A stretch of 64,000 nt of DNA from Bacillus sp. FJAT-49736 (GTDB taxonomy: Bacteria; Bacillota; Bacilli; Bacillales; Bacillaceae_C). Numbering within the stretch: the stretch's first letter is position 1; every line of letters begins with the position of its first letter. The stretch lies in NCBI RefSeq assembly GCF_018343615.1, contig NZ_JAGYPI010000002.1, positions 701,562 through 765,561 on the forward strand, written 5' to 3'. This document shows positions 1 to 8,252 of the stretch, one piece after another. A program made the position numbers and the translations under genes. The notes beneath the pieces were generated by a model. The model saw only the letters and a list, made by a program, of their open reading frames with translations, was not told the DNA's origin and did no database searches.

Positions 1-1319
1 TTCCACTTATCGGTATTGGAGAACTTCATCAATAATTCTCCAGCACTTTGACCAAATTTAAGTAGGGCAGTGAAGGTGCTGCTATCCACCTCGAAATGCT
101 TTCCTGGCCCCTGATCTAAGATAGCTGCTGCAATTAATTCTCCTTCCGAAGGAACATATATTGGGGCAACGATTACTGATTCCAGTTGAAAATGACGAAC
201 ATAATGGTTTGGGAATTCCTTCGATGCATTTGAAATATATATTGGCTGAAAGTTCTTCATTGCCTCGTTTGAGGGATGAAGTTTTGTAATGCTTTTATAC
301 AAAGATGGTATATTATCCACATTTTCTTTAATATTTCGGATTTCTTCATTATTAAAATGATAACCGAATAAACCTAATCCTGTTTCATCCGTGTTGGAAT
401 ACTTAAATAATGCACATCTTTCAAATGGAAGGTATTGCGCATACCCATATGCGATGTTTTGAATAGCTTCATCTAAATTATGTGATCTCATAATCCACTC
501 ATTAAATAAAATGACCGCATCCTTCCATTGATCACTCGATTTCTCCTTGCTTTTTTCCTCCTCTATTTGCAATAAATGCATAGCGTACGTTAAAAATGGA
601 GCCACGGAGGTAACATTTTGATTATTTGTGCAAAATAACAGAGTTTCCCCTTTCCACGGAATCGGGAACACATCTCGATTATCCGGTTTATCTTGATGAC
701 TTGTTAATTTTAAAAGGGACTCCGTTAAAAGAAACCATGATGGTTTTATATCTTGATAGAGATCATAATGCAGCATATCATCGTTAACACCAATTACTTT
801 TTTAAACCTATAGCCATTTGTAGCATGTTCAATCCTTGCAACCCATTCAATATGAAGCTGCTTTGAATGTACCAACTGCTCACATAGTGTATTAATGTCA
901 AAATATCTTCCGTTCGAGATAGAGAGCATCTCCTCACATATTTTGGAAAATAGAAACTGAACAGCGGGATGCAAATGAAAGGAACGAGTCGTTTTTGATT
1001 TTATTACTTTATGAACGGCATTTTCCAAGAGGGTCAAAATAAAGATCAGCAAATTTGGTTCCGGCGGTCTCTGAAATTGCCTGTACCATTCAGAACGAAT
1101 GTCTGATAGTAATGTATCTGTCTGTAGATTTTCTGATTGTAAAAAACGGTTTAAAAAAAGGAACGCAAACTCAAAGGCCTCTGCAGATCTTTTATTCGTT
1201 TTTTTCATATAACCTAAAATGTCGTTCCATTCCACTATGATAGATTCTTTATGCATGTATAGTAATTCTACTCCGTTTTTCAACACCGTTTTCATATGAG
1301 CATTTAATGATAAAGACAC
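1..1319 (-). CDS. GAF-domain protein, probable transcriptional regulator (3' end outside window)
   Basis: An open frame of 439 codons runs off the left edge. The chosen start is GTG at 1319, because GGGGGAG lies about six bases upstream; the in-frame ATG at 1295 has no comparable site. The first ~270 residues are alpha-helical and unrecognised. Residues ~285-435 read as a GAF sensor fold (LDEAIQNIAYGYAQYLPFE, later VIVAPIYVPSEGELIAAAIL). In Bacilli, GAF proteins of this layout often end in a LuxR-type helix-turn-helix, which would lie outside the window, so the regulator role is inferred. It is divergent from the DUF6230/DUF6114 operon with palindromes in between, which fits a local regulator. 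Confidence 0.6.
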   Translation of the reverse strand, partial: MSLSLNAHMKTVLKNGVELLYMHKESIIVEWNDILGYMKKTNKRSAEAFEFAFLFLNRFLQSENLQTDTLLSDIRSEWYRQFQRPPEPNLLIFILTLLENAVHKVIKSKTTRSFHLHPAVQFLFSKICEEMLSISNGRYFDINTLCEQLVHSKQLHIEWVARIEHATNGYRFKKVIGVNDDMLHYDLYQDIKPSWFLLTESLLKLTSHQDKPDNRDVFPIPWKGETLLFCTNNQNVTSVAPFLTYAMHLLQIEEEKSKEKSSDQWKDAVILFNEWIMRSHNLDEAIQNIAYGYAQYLPFERCALFKYSNTDETGLGLFGYHFNNEEIRNIKENVDNIPSLYKSITKLHPSNEAMKNFQPIYISNASKEFPNHYVRHFQLESVIVAPIYVPSEGELIAAAILDQGPGKHFEVDSSTFTALLKFGQSAGELLMKFSNTDKW

Positions 1320-1467
1320 TTAATACTCCCCCCAAGGGCAACCATCATAAAATACAAAAAAAGATTCAAGCCTATTTCCACCATAGTACCACTGTATATT
1401 AAAAGTTGAACCCTTTTTCCTTCGTCAAAAATCAGCATATCAGTCAATTTTCGGCAATTTACACCCA

Positions 1468-1513
1468 CTACAATTGTAGGGAGCCTATTTATATTTTCCT
1501 ACAATAGTAGGAA
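1468..1513. promoter_or_regulatory. Twin palindromes between divergent genes, candidate operators
   Basis: Two related palindromes lie in the 414-bp divergent gap. The first is CTACAATTGTAG at 1468-1479, a perfect palindrome. The second, at 1496-1513, has perfect 7-bp arms TTCCTAC and GTAGGAA around AATA. Both share a CTACAAT core, and their centres are 31 bp apart, close to three helical turns, so a regulator could bind both on one DNA face. The divergent GAF protein is the obvious candidate. The rest of the 1320-1733 gap shows no convincing gene. Confidence 0.55.
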
Positions 1514-1733
1514 TACAGTTATCAGAACTTTTTGAATAAAATTTAAACCATAGAGGTATGAAAGCGGTTACGGAGGTGATGTTTTTTTCTGCTTCAATAA
1601 TTGGATATGTTGATGGTTGTGTGATCAATGAAATGCCTTTTTAGGATTTAATACTAACATACACCTACCAGGATGAGGCTACCTTTCATGTTAACCAAAA
1701 ACATATCCAAACATTAAAAAGGGAGGAACTTGC

Positions 1734-2333
1734 ATGAACGAAGGCGTGATGATGATTCGGGGGAAGACATCGAAGAAATGGTTTTTCAGCGCACTATTAT
1801 GTGGATTTTTATTGTTAGGTGGACTTTTCGCGGTCTTCGGGGTTACCGGAGTGGCATATGCAACCCCTATCGGTGGCATCGGGAAATTCAATGTTTCGTT
1901 TGACAAGATGGTTGGTAAAGGATTTAAGTTATACGGTTCACTATACGGCGACCCTAAAAATGGTGCAGATGGTGTTAAACCAGTGTTTGTAAATGACATC
2001 CAAAAGGTTACCATTAATGGGCTGGTTATTTCTAGAGACGTCTCTATTCCATTATTAGGAAATTATACAGTTAAAATCTCTGCTGGGAATAAAACTCCTG
2101 TTGAAATTCAGGGTCTTATACAAAAAGCGGTTCTAATTAACGGTGATGCTTCCTTCTCAAATATGAATATCAGCGAAAATTATGTTACTGCAGATGATCC
2201 TGAAGCTGTAAGTAAGGCCTTTACACAGGGTGCAGACACAGTAACCATTACTAATGGAAGCTTGGATACAGAATACTTATTCCAACAAGCAGTTACATTA
2301 CCTGGAATGAAGGTTGAATTTGTTAAGAAGTAA
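1734..2333 (+). CDS. DUF6230 family secreted/membrane-anchored protein
   Basis: This is a 199-residue protein with a GGGAGG site before its ATG. A basic N-terminus is followed by one hydrophobic segment (about residues 16-41) that looks like a signal peptide or anchor and ends near AYATP. The rest is beta-rich with repeated strands such as VTINGLVIS and PVEIQGLIQKAVLING. The pattern matches DUF6230, a family of unknown function best known from actinobacteria, where it is often mislabelled cholesterol esterase and sits beside DUF6114, as here. It is the first gene of a three-gene unit. No catalytic motif is visible and no biochemical role is claimed. Confidence 0.7.
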   Translation: MNEGVMMIRGKTSKKWFFSALLCGFLLLGGLFAVFGVTGVAYATPIGGIGKFNVSFDKMVGKGFKLYGSLYGDPKNGADGVKPVFVNDIQKVTINGLVISRDVSIPLLGNYTVKISAGNKTPVEIQGLIQKAVLINGDASFSNMNISENYVTADDPEAVSKAFTQGADTVTITNGSLDTEYLFQQAVTLPGMKVEFVKK

Positions 2334-2366
2334 TAACATGGCTTTTCTTCAAGGAGATGAATTTCT

Positions 2367-2807
2367 ATGCGTCAAAGCATTTCGAAAAGACAGAGGTTTA
2401 AAAATTGGAGAATGAGCCGGCCATTTTGGGGAGCGACCTTGTCGCTCCTTGCTGGTATCATCATTTTATACATTCCTATACAGCTCATGAGCATAGCCTT
2501 TGCTCCTGGGAATCTGGTTGTGATTGGCCTTATCTTTGGCGGACTCATAATTTTGATAGGTGCTTTAGGTTATTTTTTCCCAAAGTTTAATATTGTATTT
2601 GGAGTCATTACGATTTTTCTATCCGTTTTATCTGTAATGGGTGCCCTTGGCGGTTTTCTCATCGGTACAATCCTTGGTATCATCGGCGGTTCCTTATCTA
2701 TTGCCTGGAAATATGAAATCATTGAACCTAATCAAAACATGAATGAAATTTCCAATGCCGAAGTTGCTGCTAGTTCTGTTGAAGTTGAAAGGAAATTAAA
2801 TGCTTAG
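2367..2807 (+). CDS. DUF6114 family four-TM membrane protein
   Basis: This 146-residue protein starts 33 bp after the DUF6230 gene with its own AAGGAG site. A basic head carrying the MSRPFWGATLSLLAG motif precedes four closely packed hydrophobic segments (about 25-48, 51-72, 76-95 and 97-114), rich in Gly, Ile and Leu. A short polar acidic tail follows. The head motif and size fit DUF6114, an integral membrane family that co-occurs with DUF6230. The pair probably forms one envelope complex, with this protein as the membrane base. That is inference; the family has no described function that I know of. Confidence 0.7.
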   Translation: MRQSISKRQRFKNWRMSRPFWGATLSLLAGIIILYIPIQLMSIAFAPGNLVVIGLIFGGLIILIGALGYFFPKFNIVFGVITIFLSVLSVMGALGGFLIGTILGIIGGSLSIAWKYEIIEPNQNMNEISNAEVAASSVEVERKLNA

Positions 2808-2833
2808 AACGGCTTCTAGCTGATTTTAAGAAA

Positions 2834-3889
2834 ATGGTGATAATGTTGATAAAAAAATGCAGTTTAATTTTATTTATTTTTGTAGTGCTTCTGAATACTT
2901 TCCTATTTCCGCATAAGTTACATGCTGAAACTGATTCCGTTTCCATGGCAGATGGCTTTGTTATCGAAGCAGACCGGGTGGAAGGAATCCTGGGATTACC
3001 TGGTATCGTTTCTGGGGAAACAACAAGTAACCAAAATAAACTTATGCTTAGGTTATCTTTTATAAAGGCAACTATTTATGGTCTTACTATTACAAAAGTA
3101 ATAAATACATCTAGCGGTCCCATGACAATTCAATTTAAGTCAACCGGACCTGTAGAGTTGAAAAATATGGCTGTGGATGTAACGAAGATTGAATTTGGAG
3201 GAATTTATCTACCTAATAATATTGGTGAGATTGGAATGAAAAATGTACGCCTTGTAGCACATAAGCAAACGGCTGAAAATGCGGATCTACCAGACCTAGT
3301 AGCCAGTCTCTCTGAACAAGGAGTAACAGTGGATACAAGCAGTGATTCAGATGAAAATTTGCAAAAGCAGGCAGAATTATTTGCGAAGCTCCTCGAAGCT
3401 GCTAAGGATGGTAAGCTCCAGCTGCCGGAAGAGTTAGACAAAATTTTACATCCTGATGAAATGAAACAGGATTCCAATAAGGAGAAAACTGGAGTCATGA
3501 AGGATGTAAATAAAATCTTACACCCTGATAAAGACGGTAAGAGTGAAGGCTCCAAAAAAGTAGACAGTGAACAATCAGAAGCGAAAGATACCGAATCTTC
3601 CCTAATCAAAGGTAGCAATACACCATCTTCTAATGAAAAAGACCAAACAAGTGATAAAGAGGATAATAAAAAAAGTGGCCAAACAAACCCAAGCATGCAG
3701 CAATCAGATGGAAGTACTACAGAGGAAAAAAGCCCAACCACTAACACTTCCTCCAATGGCACTAAAACCGGAAATGACGACAATAGTTCGAACACGACAC
3801 CTACAGGAGGCGGCGACACCAATTCTGATTCCAATAATAAATCAAAACATAGAGGAATATTGGATCTATTGAAATTATTAATTCCATAG
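2834..3889 (+). CDS. Secreted protein with DUF6230-like domain and long low-complexity linker
   Basis: Third gene of the unit (351 aa). A signal peptide covers about residues 1-31, ending near LHAETD. ATG at 2843 is an equally good start. Residues ~35-150 form a beta-rich domain whose strand order resembles the upstream DUF6230 protein (ATIYGLTITK against VTINGLVISR; PVELKNMAVDVTKI against PVEIQGLIQKAVLI), so the two are probably paralogous. Next come a helical stretch with two copies of KILHPD (near 205 and 230) and a Ser/Thr/Asn/Asp/Lys-rich linker (~235-335). The last residues, GILDLLKLLIP, could form an amphipathic helix. The function is unknown; an exported partner of the first two proteins is plausible. 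Confidence 0.6.
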   Translation: MVIMLIKKCSLILFIFVVLLNTFLFPHKLHAETDSVSMADGFVIEADRVEGILGLPGIVSGETTSNQNKLMLRLSFIKATIYGLTITKVINTSSGPMTIQFKSTGPVELKNMAVDVTKIEFGGIYLPNNIGEIGMKNVRLVAHKQTAENADLPDLVASLSEQGVTVDTSSDSDENLQKQAELFAKLLEAAKDGKLQLPEELDKILHPDEMKQDSNKEKTGVMKDVNKILHPDKDGKSEGSKKVDSEQSEAKDTESSLIKGSNTPSSNEKDQTSDKEDNKKSGQTNPSMQQSDGSTTEEKSPTTNTSSNGTKTGNDDNSSNTTPTGGGDTNSDSNNKSKHRGILDLLKLLIP

Positions 3890-3891
3890 AT

Positions 3892-3923
3892 AAAGGAGTA
3901 GTATCGATGAACTACTCCTTTTT
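3892..3923. terminator. Bidirectional intrinsic terminator
   Basis: Perfect 11-bp arms AAAGGAGTAGT and ACTACTCCTTT around an 8-base loop, with T runs on both strands. It ends the DUF6230 unit and also covers the last codons of the convergent VanZ-like gene. Confidence 0.85.
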
Positions 3924-4316
3924 GGTTCTTTTCTCTTGAAAATACCTTACAATAAGTATCGCAATAATACATCCACACGAATCAATAATCACGTCCTTAA
4001 AGGACGCAGTTCTACCTGGCACAAAGGATTGATGATACTCATCCGTGGCAGCGTAAATGGTTGTAATCTCCCAAGCAAGGAACGCTTTCTTTTTTAACGC
4101 CATAAAAAAACAAATTCCAAGAAACCCAAAGGCAGTTAAATGCGTAGCCTTACGAAAATAAAAATTAATCGTCTCTGCCTTGTCCGGACTTAGCCCAGTT
4201 AATTTTTCAATAATTTGTTGTGTATGAGAGCCTGTTGAGGCCTGCGTGCCTGTAAAATAAAAAATCAAGCAGCACATAAATACAGCAATAATCCACCAAA
4301 AAACTTCCTTTTTCAT
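3912..4316 (-). CDS. VanZ family membrane protein
   Basis: This 134-residue protein has a GAGGT site before its ATG. Four hydrophobic segments lie near residues 6-22, 57-75, 80-95 and 110-125. Motifs typical of VanZ are present: an early FYFTGTQAS, a central FRKATHLTAFGFLG, and the DEYHQSFVPGRTASFKDVIIDSCG signature. VanZ in Tn1546 raises teicoplanin resistance, but chromosomal family members in Bacilli are common and mostly uncharacterised, so resistance should not be assumed. It sits 13 bp after the SRAP gene and may be co-transcribed with it. Confidence 0.85.
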   Translation of the reverse strand: MKKEVFWWIIAVFMCCLIFYFTGTQASTGSHTQQIIEKLTGLSPDKAETINFYFRKATHLTAFGFLGICFFMALKKKAFLAWEITTIYAATDEYHQSFVPGRTASFKDVIIDSCGCIIAILIVRYFQEKRTKKE

Positions 4317-4329
4317 GTTAAAACCTCAT

Positions 4330-4989
4330 TTATAATGAATTAATCAATTCTTCCCCTTCATTTTTGGGACTGTTTACTAGAGAAGAAACCGGATATGCTT
4401 CCATATACTGATAATCATATGGTTTGAGGACATCCGTAATACTATTCCCTATTGTTCGATCCAACCATCGATTCTCCGTTTCCTTCGTTAAAATGACCGG
4501 CATCCGATCATGAATCGGTTTCATCAATTTGTTTGCCTCTGTGGTAATAATCGTACAAGTTTGCAGCTTCTCCCCGTTCTTTTCCCAACGATCCCATAGT
4601 CCGGCAAAGCTAAATGGTTCCCCATTTTTCAAACGTATATGATAAGGCTGCTTGCCATCACCTTCCCGCTTCCACTCGTAAAAACCATCTGCAATAATTA
4701 AGCATCTTCTTCTAGAAAGCAGATGTTTAAAGCTTGGTTTTTCCGTCAATGTTTCGGCTCTAGCATTGATCATTTTATACCCTATTTTTGGGTCGCTGGC
4801 CCAAGACGGGACAAGCCCCCATTTTAAAAAGCCGCCTTTATTGCCATTCTCCCCTTGTACAACAGCCAATACATCTTGACTTGGCGCAATATTAAAGCGG
4901 GGATACCATTCAATCCATTCTGCATTTTTGAGGTCAAAACGTTCCAATAATAATTCCATACTAGAATATAGATTAAATCGGCCGCACAT
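4330..4989 (-). CDS. SRAP family protein (SOS response-associated, YedK/HMCES type)
   Basis: The start is ATG at 4989, giving Met-Cys-Gly-Arg-Phe. SRAP proteins need Cys2 exposed after Met removal to form a thiazolidine crosslink with abasic sites in single-stranded DNA. GGAG lies nine bases upstream, and the in-frame starts further up would bury the Cys. The other family signatures are present: RFNIAPSQ, WGLVPSW, the NARAET Asn/Glu motif, GFYEW and the HDRMPVIL histidine. The protein is 219 aa, normal for the family. It shields abasic sites at replication forks and processes the crosslink by its own chemistry. Confidence 0.92.
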   Translation of the reverse strand: MCGRFNLYSSMELLLERFDLKNAEWIEWYPRFNIAPSQDVLAVVQGENGNKGGFLKWGLVPSWASDPKIGYKMINARAETLTEKPSFKHLLSRRRCLIIADGFYEWKREGDGKQPYHIRLKNGEPFSFAGLWDRWEKNGEKLQTCTIITTEANKLMKPIHDRMPVILTKETENRWLDRTIGNSITDVLKPYDYQYMEAYPVSSLVNSPKNEGEELINSL

Positions 4990-5127
4990 AAAAGAACACT
5001 CCAATTGTAGATGATAATATATTGTATCATAGAAATATTTCTTTAAATAATATAAGCCAGGGAAAACACTTTTTATCTATAACTGAGAAAAAGTAATGAA
5101 GTGATTCTTGTGATTTGAGATGAACTT

Positions 5128-5210
5128 TGGGCACGAGTCCACCTCTATTGTTACCGTTCTCCTTGTTCGCTCCCGTTTCTGGGCACATTCCTCCCTCGTT
5201 TATTACCGTT
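5128..5210. repeat. Two-copy imperfect direct repeat, 52-bp period
   Basis: Two 31-bp segments start 52 bp apart (5128 and 5180). Both begin TGGGCAC and end TTACCGTT, with C/T-rich middles of the same length. They lie in the otherwise empty gap between the SRAP gene and the opp operon. No ORF with a ribosome site was seen here. Confidence 0.45.
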
Positions 5211-5268
5211 TCGCATGTCTAGCTATAACAAGGGAACAATTCAATCTTTACAAATAAAATAGTCCCAT

Positions 5269-5305
5269 AAAAAAAAATAAACCGGGCTATACATCCACCC
5301 GATTT
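5269..5305 (-). terminator. Terminator of the opp operon
   Basis: On the minus strand an 8-bp stem (AAATCGGG with CCCGGTTT, one G-U pair) closes an 11-base loop and is followed by ATTTTTTTT. It lies just after the oppF stop. Confidence 0.85.
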
Positions 5306-5307
5306 AA

Positions 5308-6279
5308 TCAAGAATATAAATGACAGCTAACATAATGTCCTGGCTTCGCTTCCTTCCACTCCGGCTTCTCTTGGGCACAGATGTCCATCACATGTGGGCA
5401 ACGTGTGCGGAAAACGCAGCCGCTTGGCGGGTTTATTGGACTTGGTACATCGCCAGCGATAACAATCCTCTCTCTGTGCAAATTCGGCTTTGGAATCGGA
5501 ACGGAAGATAATAGAGCTCTTGTATAGGGATGAAGAGGTTCTCGATATAATTCCTCGCTTTCCGATAACTCCATCATATTCCCTAAATACATGACGACAA
5601 TTCGGTCCGAAATGTACTTCACCATCGCTAAGTCATGAGCGATAAACAAATAGGTTAGACCCATCTTCCTTTGAAGCTCTTTCAATAAATTCACTACTTG
5701 CGCTTGGATAGAGACATCCAAAGCAGATATTGGCTCATCACAAACGATAAATTTAGGATTCAAGGCAAGTGCTCTGGCAATTCCGATTCTTTGTCTCTGG
5801 CCACCGCTGAACTCATGTGGAAACCGATTTATATGATCTGGGCTTAAGCCCACCAATTCAAGAAGCTCTACTACTCTATCATGCTTCTGTTTTCCTTTTA
5901 CAATACTATGAATAGCTAGCGGCTCTCCAATAATATTTTCTACCGTCATCCTTGGGTTTAAGGATGCATAAGGATCTTGGAAAATCATTTGAACCTCGCG
6001 GCGAAGCTTCATAAGCTCCCTTTGGTTTAAAGCAAATAGATTTTTCCCATTAAAATGAACCTCTCCACCTGTTGCCTCATATAATCGGATCATTGTTCTT
6101 CCAGCTGTTGATTTTCCGCAGCCGGACTCTCCAACAAGCCCAACCGTTTCCCCCGGATAAATGTCAAAATTCAAATGGTCCACGGCTTTCAGCTGCCTAT
6201 CTCCAACTTTAAAATACTTTTTCAAATCCTTTATTTCGACAAGGGGCGCTTCCTGCCTTTCTCTCTTTTCATTTGTCAT
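5308..6279 (-). CDS. oppF: Oligopeptide ABC transporter ATP-binding protein OppF
   Basis: A cytoplasmic ATPase (323 aa) powering peptide import. It has Walker [11 protein letters not shown]-loop MIFQDPYASLNPRMT, ABC signature EFSGGQRQRIGIARAL, Walker B FIVCDEPISALDVS and the H-loop IAHDLAMV. The C-terminal oligopeptide-transporter extension carries the Cys-rich SGCVFRTRCP...C...C pattern, likely an Fe-S or metal site known in Opp/Dpp ATPases. An AAGGGGG site precedes the ATG. It is the last gene of oppABCDF and pairs with OppD as a heterodimer. Confidence 0.95.
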   Translation of the reverse strand: MTNEKRERQEAPLVEIKDLKKYFKVGDRQLKAVDHLNFDIYPGETVGLVGESGCGKSTAGRTMIRLYEATGGEVHFNGKNLFALNQRELMKLRREVQMIFQDPYASLNPRMTVENIIGEPLAIHSIVKGKQKHDRVVELLELVGLSPDHINRFPHEFSGGQRQRIGIARALALNPKFIVCDEPISALDVSIQAQVVNLLKELQRKMGLTYLFIAHDLAMVKYISDRIVVMYLGNMMELSESEELYREPLHPYTRALLSSVPIPKPNLHRERIVIAGDVPSPINPPSGCVFRTRCPHVMDICAQEKPEWKEAKPGHYVSCHLYS

Positions 6280-6291
6280 GCTTATCCCCCT

Positions 6292-7287
6292 TTATCCATT
6301 AATACTTGCCTTCGCCATATAATGATGAAGCCAGCACGCCGCCGTTTGCCCAGTTTGTATTTCTCTTAACTCCGGCTCATACTGCTTACATACTCTCATG
6401 GCACTTTCACATCTTGCATAAAAGGAGCAGCCCTTCGGAGGATCTAGCAAATCAGGTGGCGTGCCAATAATAGGCGCTAACGGTACTTTTTTATCCATAT
6501 CCAGCCTAGGGACGGATTTCAATAGCCCTTTCGTATATGGGTGCTGGGGATTTTCAAAGATATCATGAACCGTTCCCGTCTCCACTACTTTTCCTGCATA
6601 CATGACAATGACTCTATCACACATTTCCGCCACTACCCCTAAATCATGCGTAATGAGAATAATAGATGTCTCTGTCTTTTGCTGAAGCTTCTTCATTAAT
6701 TCTAGTATTTGCGCTTGTATCGTTACATCCAAAGCAGTTGTAGGTTCATCGGCTATTAAAAGCCGCGGCTGGCAAGCAAGAGCCATCGCAATCATGGCAC
6801 GCTGCCGCATTCCACCTGAATATTCATGTGGGTATTGATTCATTCTTTTCGCCGGTTGCGGAATTCCTACAAGCTCTAGCATTTCTAGGGCAACCTGAAA
6901 TGCTTCTTTTCTGGAGACACTATTATGCTTTAAAACTGCCTCCATAATCTGATTTCCAACTTTACTCGTTGGATTTAACGATGTCATTGGATCTTGGAAA
7001 ATAATACTAATCTCATTCCCGCGGATTTTTTGCATGTCTTTTTCCGGCATACCAATTAACTCTTTTCCGTTAAATAGAATAGAGCCATTTTTATACAAGG
7101 CGGGAGGAGTAGGCAAAAGCTTCATAATAGATTTTGCTGTAACGCTTTTTCCGCAGCCAGATTCTCCGACTATCGCGATTGCCTCTCCCTCTTTCACTTC
7201 AAAATTCACACCGCGTACAGCTTTTACCTCACCTGAATATGTCTGAAAAGAAACATTCAAATCCTTTACTTCTAATAGATTCCCCAT
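6292..7287 (-). CDS. oppD: Oligopeptide ABC transporter ATP-binding protein OppD
   Basis: The second ATPase of the transporter. The start is ATG at 7287 ([10 protein letters not shown]), with AAGGGG six bases upstream; the longer frame from 7311 lacks such a site. It has Walker [12 protein letters not shown]-loop [13 protein letters not shown], signature [16 protein letters not shown], Walker [15 protein letters not shown] and H-loop ITHDLGVV. The C-terminal oligopeptide ATPase domain has the [15 protein letters not shown] cysteines. About 331 aa, normal for OppD. It sits between oppC and oppF with gaps of 38 and 12 bp. Confidence 0.95.
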   Translation of the reverse strand: MGNLLEVKDLNVSFQTYSGEVKAVRGVNFEVKEGEAIAIVGESGCGKSVTAKSIMKLLPTPPALYKNGSILFNGKELIGMPEKDMQKIRGNEISIIFQDPMTSLNPTSKVGNQIMEAVLKHNSVSRKEAFQVALEMLELVGIPQPAKRMNQYPHEYSGGMRQRAMIAMALACQPRLLIADEPTTALDVTIQAQILELMKKLQQKTETSIILITHDLGVVAEMCDRVIVMYAGKVVETGTVHDIFENPQHPYTKGLLKSVPRLDMDKKVPLAPIIGTPPDLLDPPKGCSFYARCESAMRVCKQYEPELREIQTGQTAACWLHHYMAKASING

Positions 7288-7325
7288 ATAATCCCCTTTC
7301 TTTGATTCCACACTATTCTAGAACT

Positions 7326-8252
7326 CTACCTTGGGTCTAGTGCATCTCGCAGTCCATCTCCAAATACATTAAAGGCGAACATGGTGATGGAGATTAGGAT
7401 GGCTGGAACAAATAACTGATAGAAATTGCCAATAAGTATGCTGCTAAGTGCTTCACTTGCCATCGTTCCCCAGCTTGCTTTTGGTGCCGGGATACCTAGT
7501 CCTAAAAAGCTCAGGGTCGCCTCGGCAAAAATAGCCGTAGGAATGGTCAAGGTTATATTCACTAATATTGGCCCCATCGTATTGGGAATCATATGCTTCC
7601 TTAGTATCCAGGAGGTTTTTGCCCCTGCGGCATTTGCAGCCTGCACATATTCATATTCCTTCAATTGCAATACTTGCCCCCGAACAAGACGTGCCATCGG
7701 AATCCAACCTGTGATTGTCATCGCTATAATAATAGGAAGAAGGCCATTATTATCCGCAAATAATACCATGATAAGAATCACCATTAACAAATATGGAATC
7801 GCATAGAGAACTTCTGCAATTCGCATCATGACATTATCGACACGGCCGCCTTTTAATGCGGATATCCCTCCGTACAATACGCCTATCAAGAAATCCATTA
7901 ATGCTGCCATAAAGCCAATAAACAGCGATATCCTAGCTCCGTACCAAGCCCGTGTGAACAAATCCCGTCCTAATGAATCCGTTCCAAACCAATGCTCGGC
8001 GTTAGGGTGTAAATTTTTCTTCGTATAGTCCTGTTCATAATACGTGTATCCATTAATATGAGTCCCAATGATCGCCATAATGACCAGCAATACAATCAAG
8101 ATGAGACCAAGCATTGCCAACTTATTAGAACGGAGGCGTCTCCATACATTTGCCCAATAAGAAATGGTAGGACGACTGATTTTCTCCGCTTCTTTAAAAT
8201 TGTCCTCTGCCGGTAGGAACATTTCTTCTTTTAAATGTAAGTCCTTCTCCAT
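7326..8252 (-). CDS. oppC: Oligopeptide ABC transporter permease OppC
   Basis: Inner-membrane permease (308 aa). A cytoplasmic N-terminal tail of ~40 residues precedes the first transmembrane segment (~41-65), followed by five more segments of the binding-protein-dependent fold. The EAA loop, which contacts the ATPases, is QAANAAGAKTSWILRKHMIPN. The HWFGTDSLGRDLFTR motif is typical of OppC/DppC. Its ATG overlaps the oppB stop as TAATG, which implies translational coupling. Confidence 0.95.
   Translation of the reverse strand: MEKDLHLKEEMFLPAEDNFKEAEKISRPTISYWANVWRRLRSNKLAMLGLILIVLLVIMAIIGTHINGYTYYEQDYTKKNLHPNAEHWFGTDSLGRDLFTRAWYGARISLFIGFMAALMDFLIGVLYGGISALKGGRVDNVMMRIAEVLYAIPYLLMVILIMVLFADNNGLLPIIIAMTITGWIPMARLVRGQVLQLKEYEYVQAANAAGAKTSWILRKHMIPNTMGPILVNITLTIPTAIFAEATLSFLGLGIPAPKASWGTMASEALSSILIGNFYQLFVPAILISITMFAFNVFGDGLRDALDPR

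Noticed and set aside
1579-1644. 21-codon frame after GGAGGT upstream of the DUF6230 gene
   Set aside because: The ribosome site almost abuts the ATG and the product is not recognisable; not enough to call a gene.
3205-3978. 257-codon open frame on the minus strand
   Set aside because: Antisense shadow of the Ser/Thr-rich part of the secreted protein gene; no ribosome site and odd composition.
3912-4316. VanZ as evidence of glycopeptide resistance
   Set aside because: No vanHAX genes occur in the window, and VanZ-family proteins are widespread in susceptible Bacilli.
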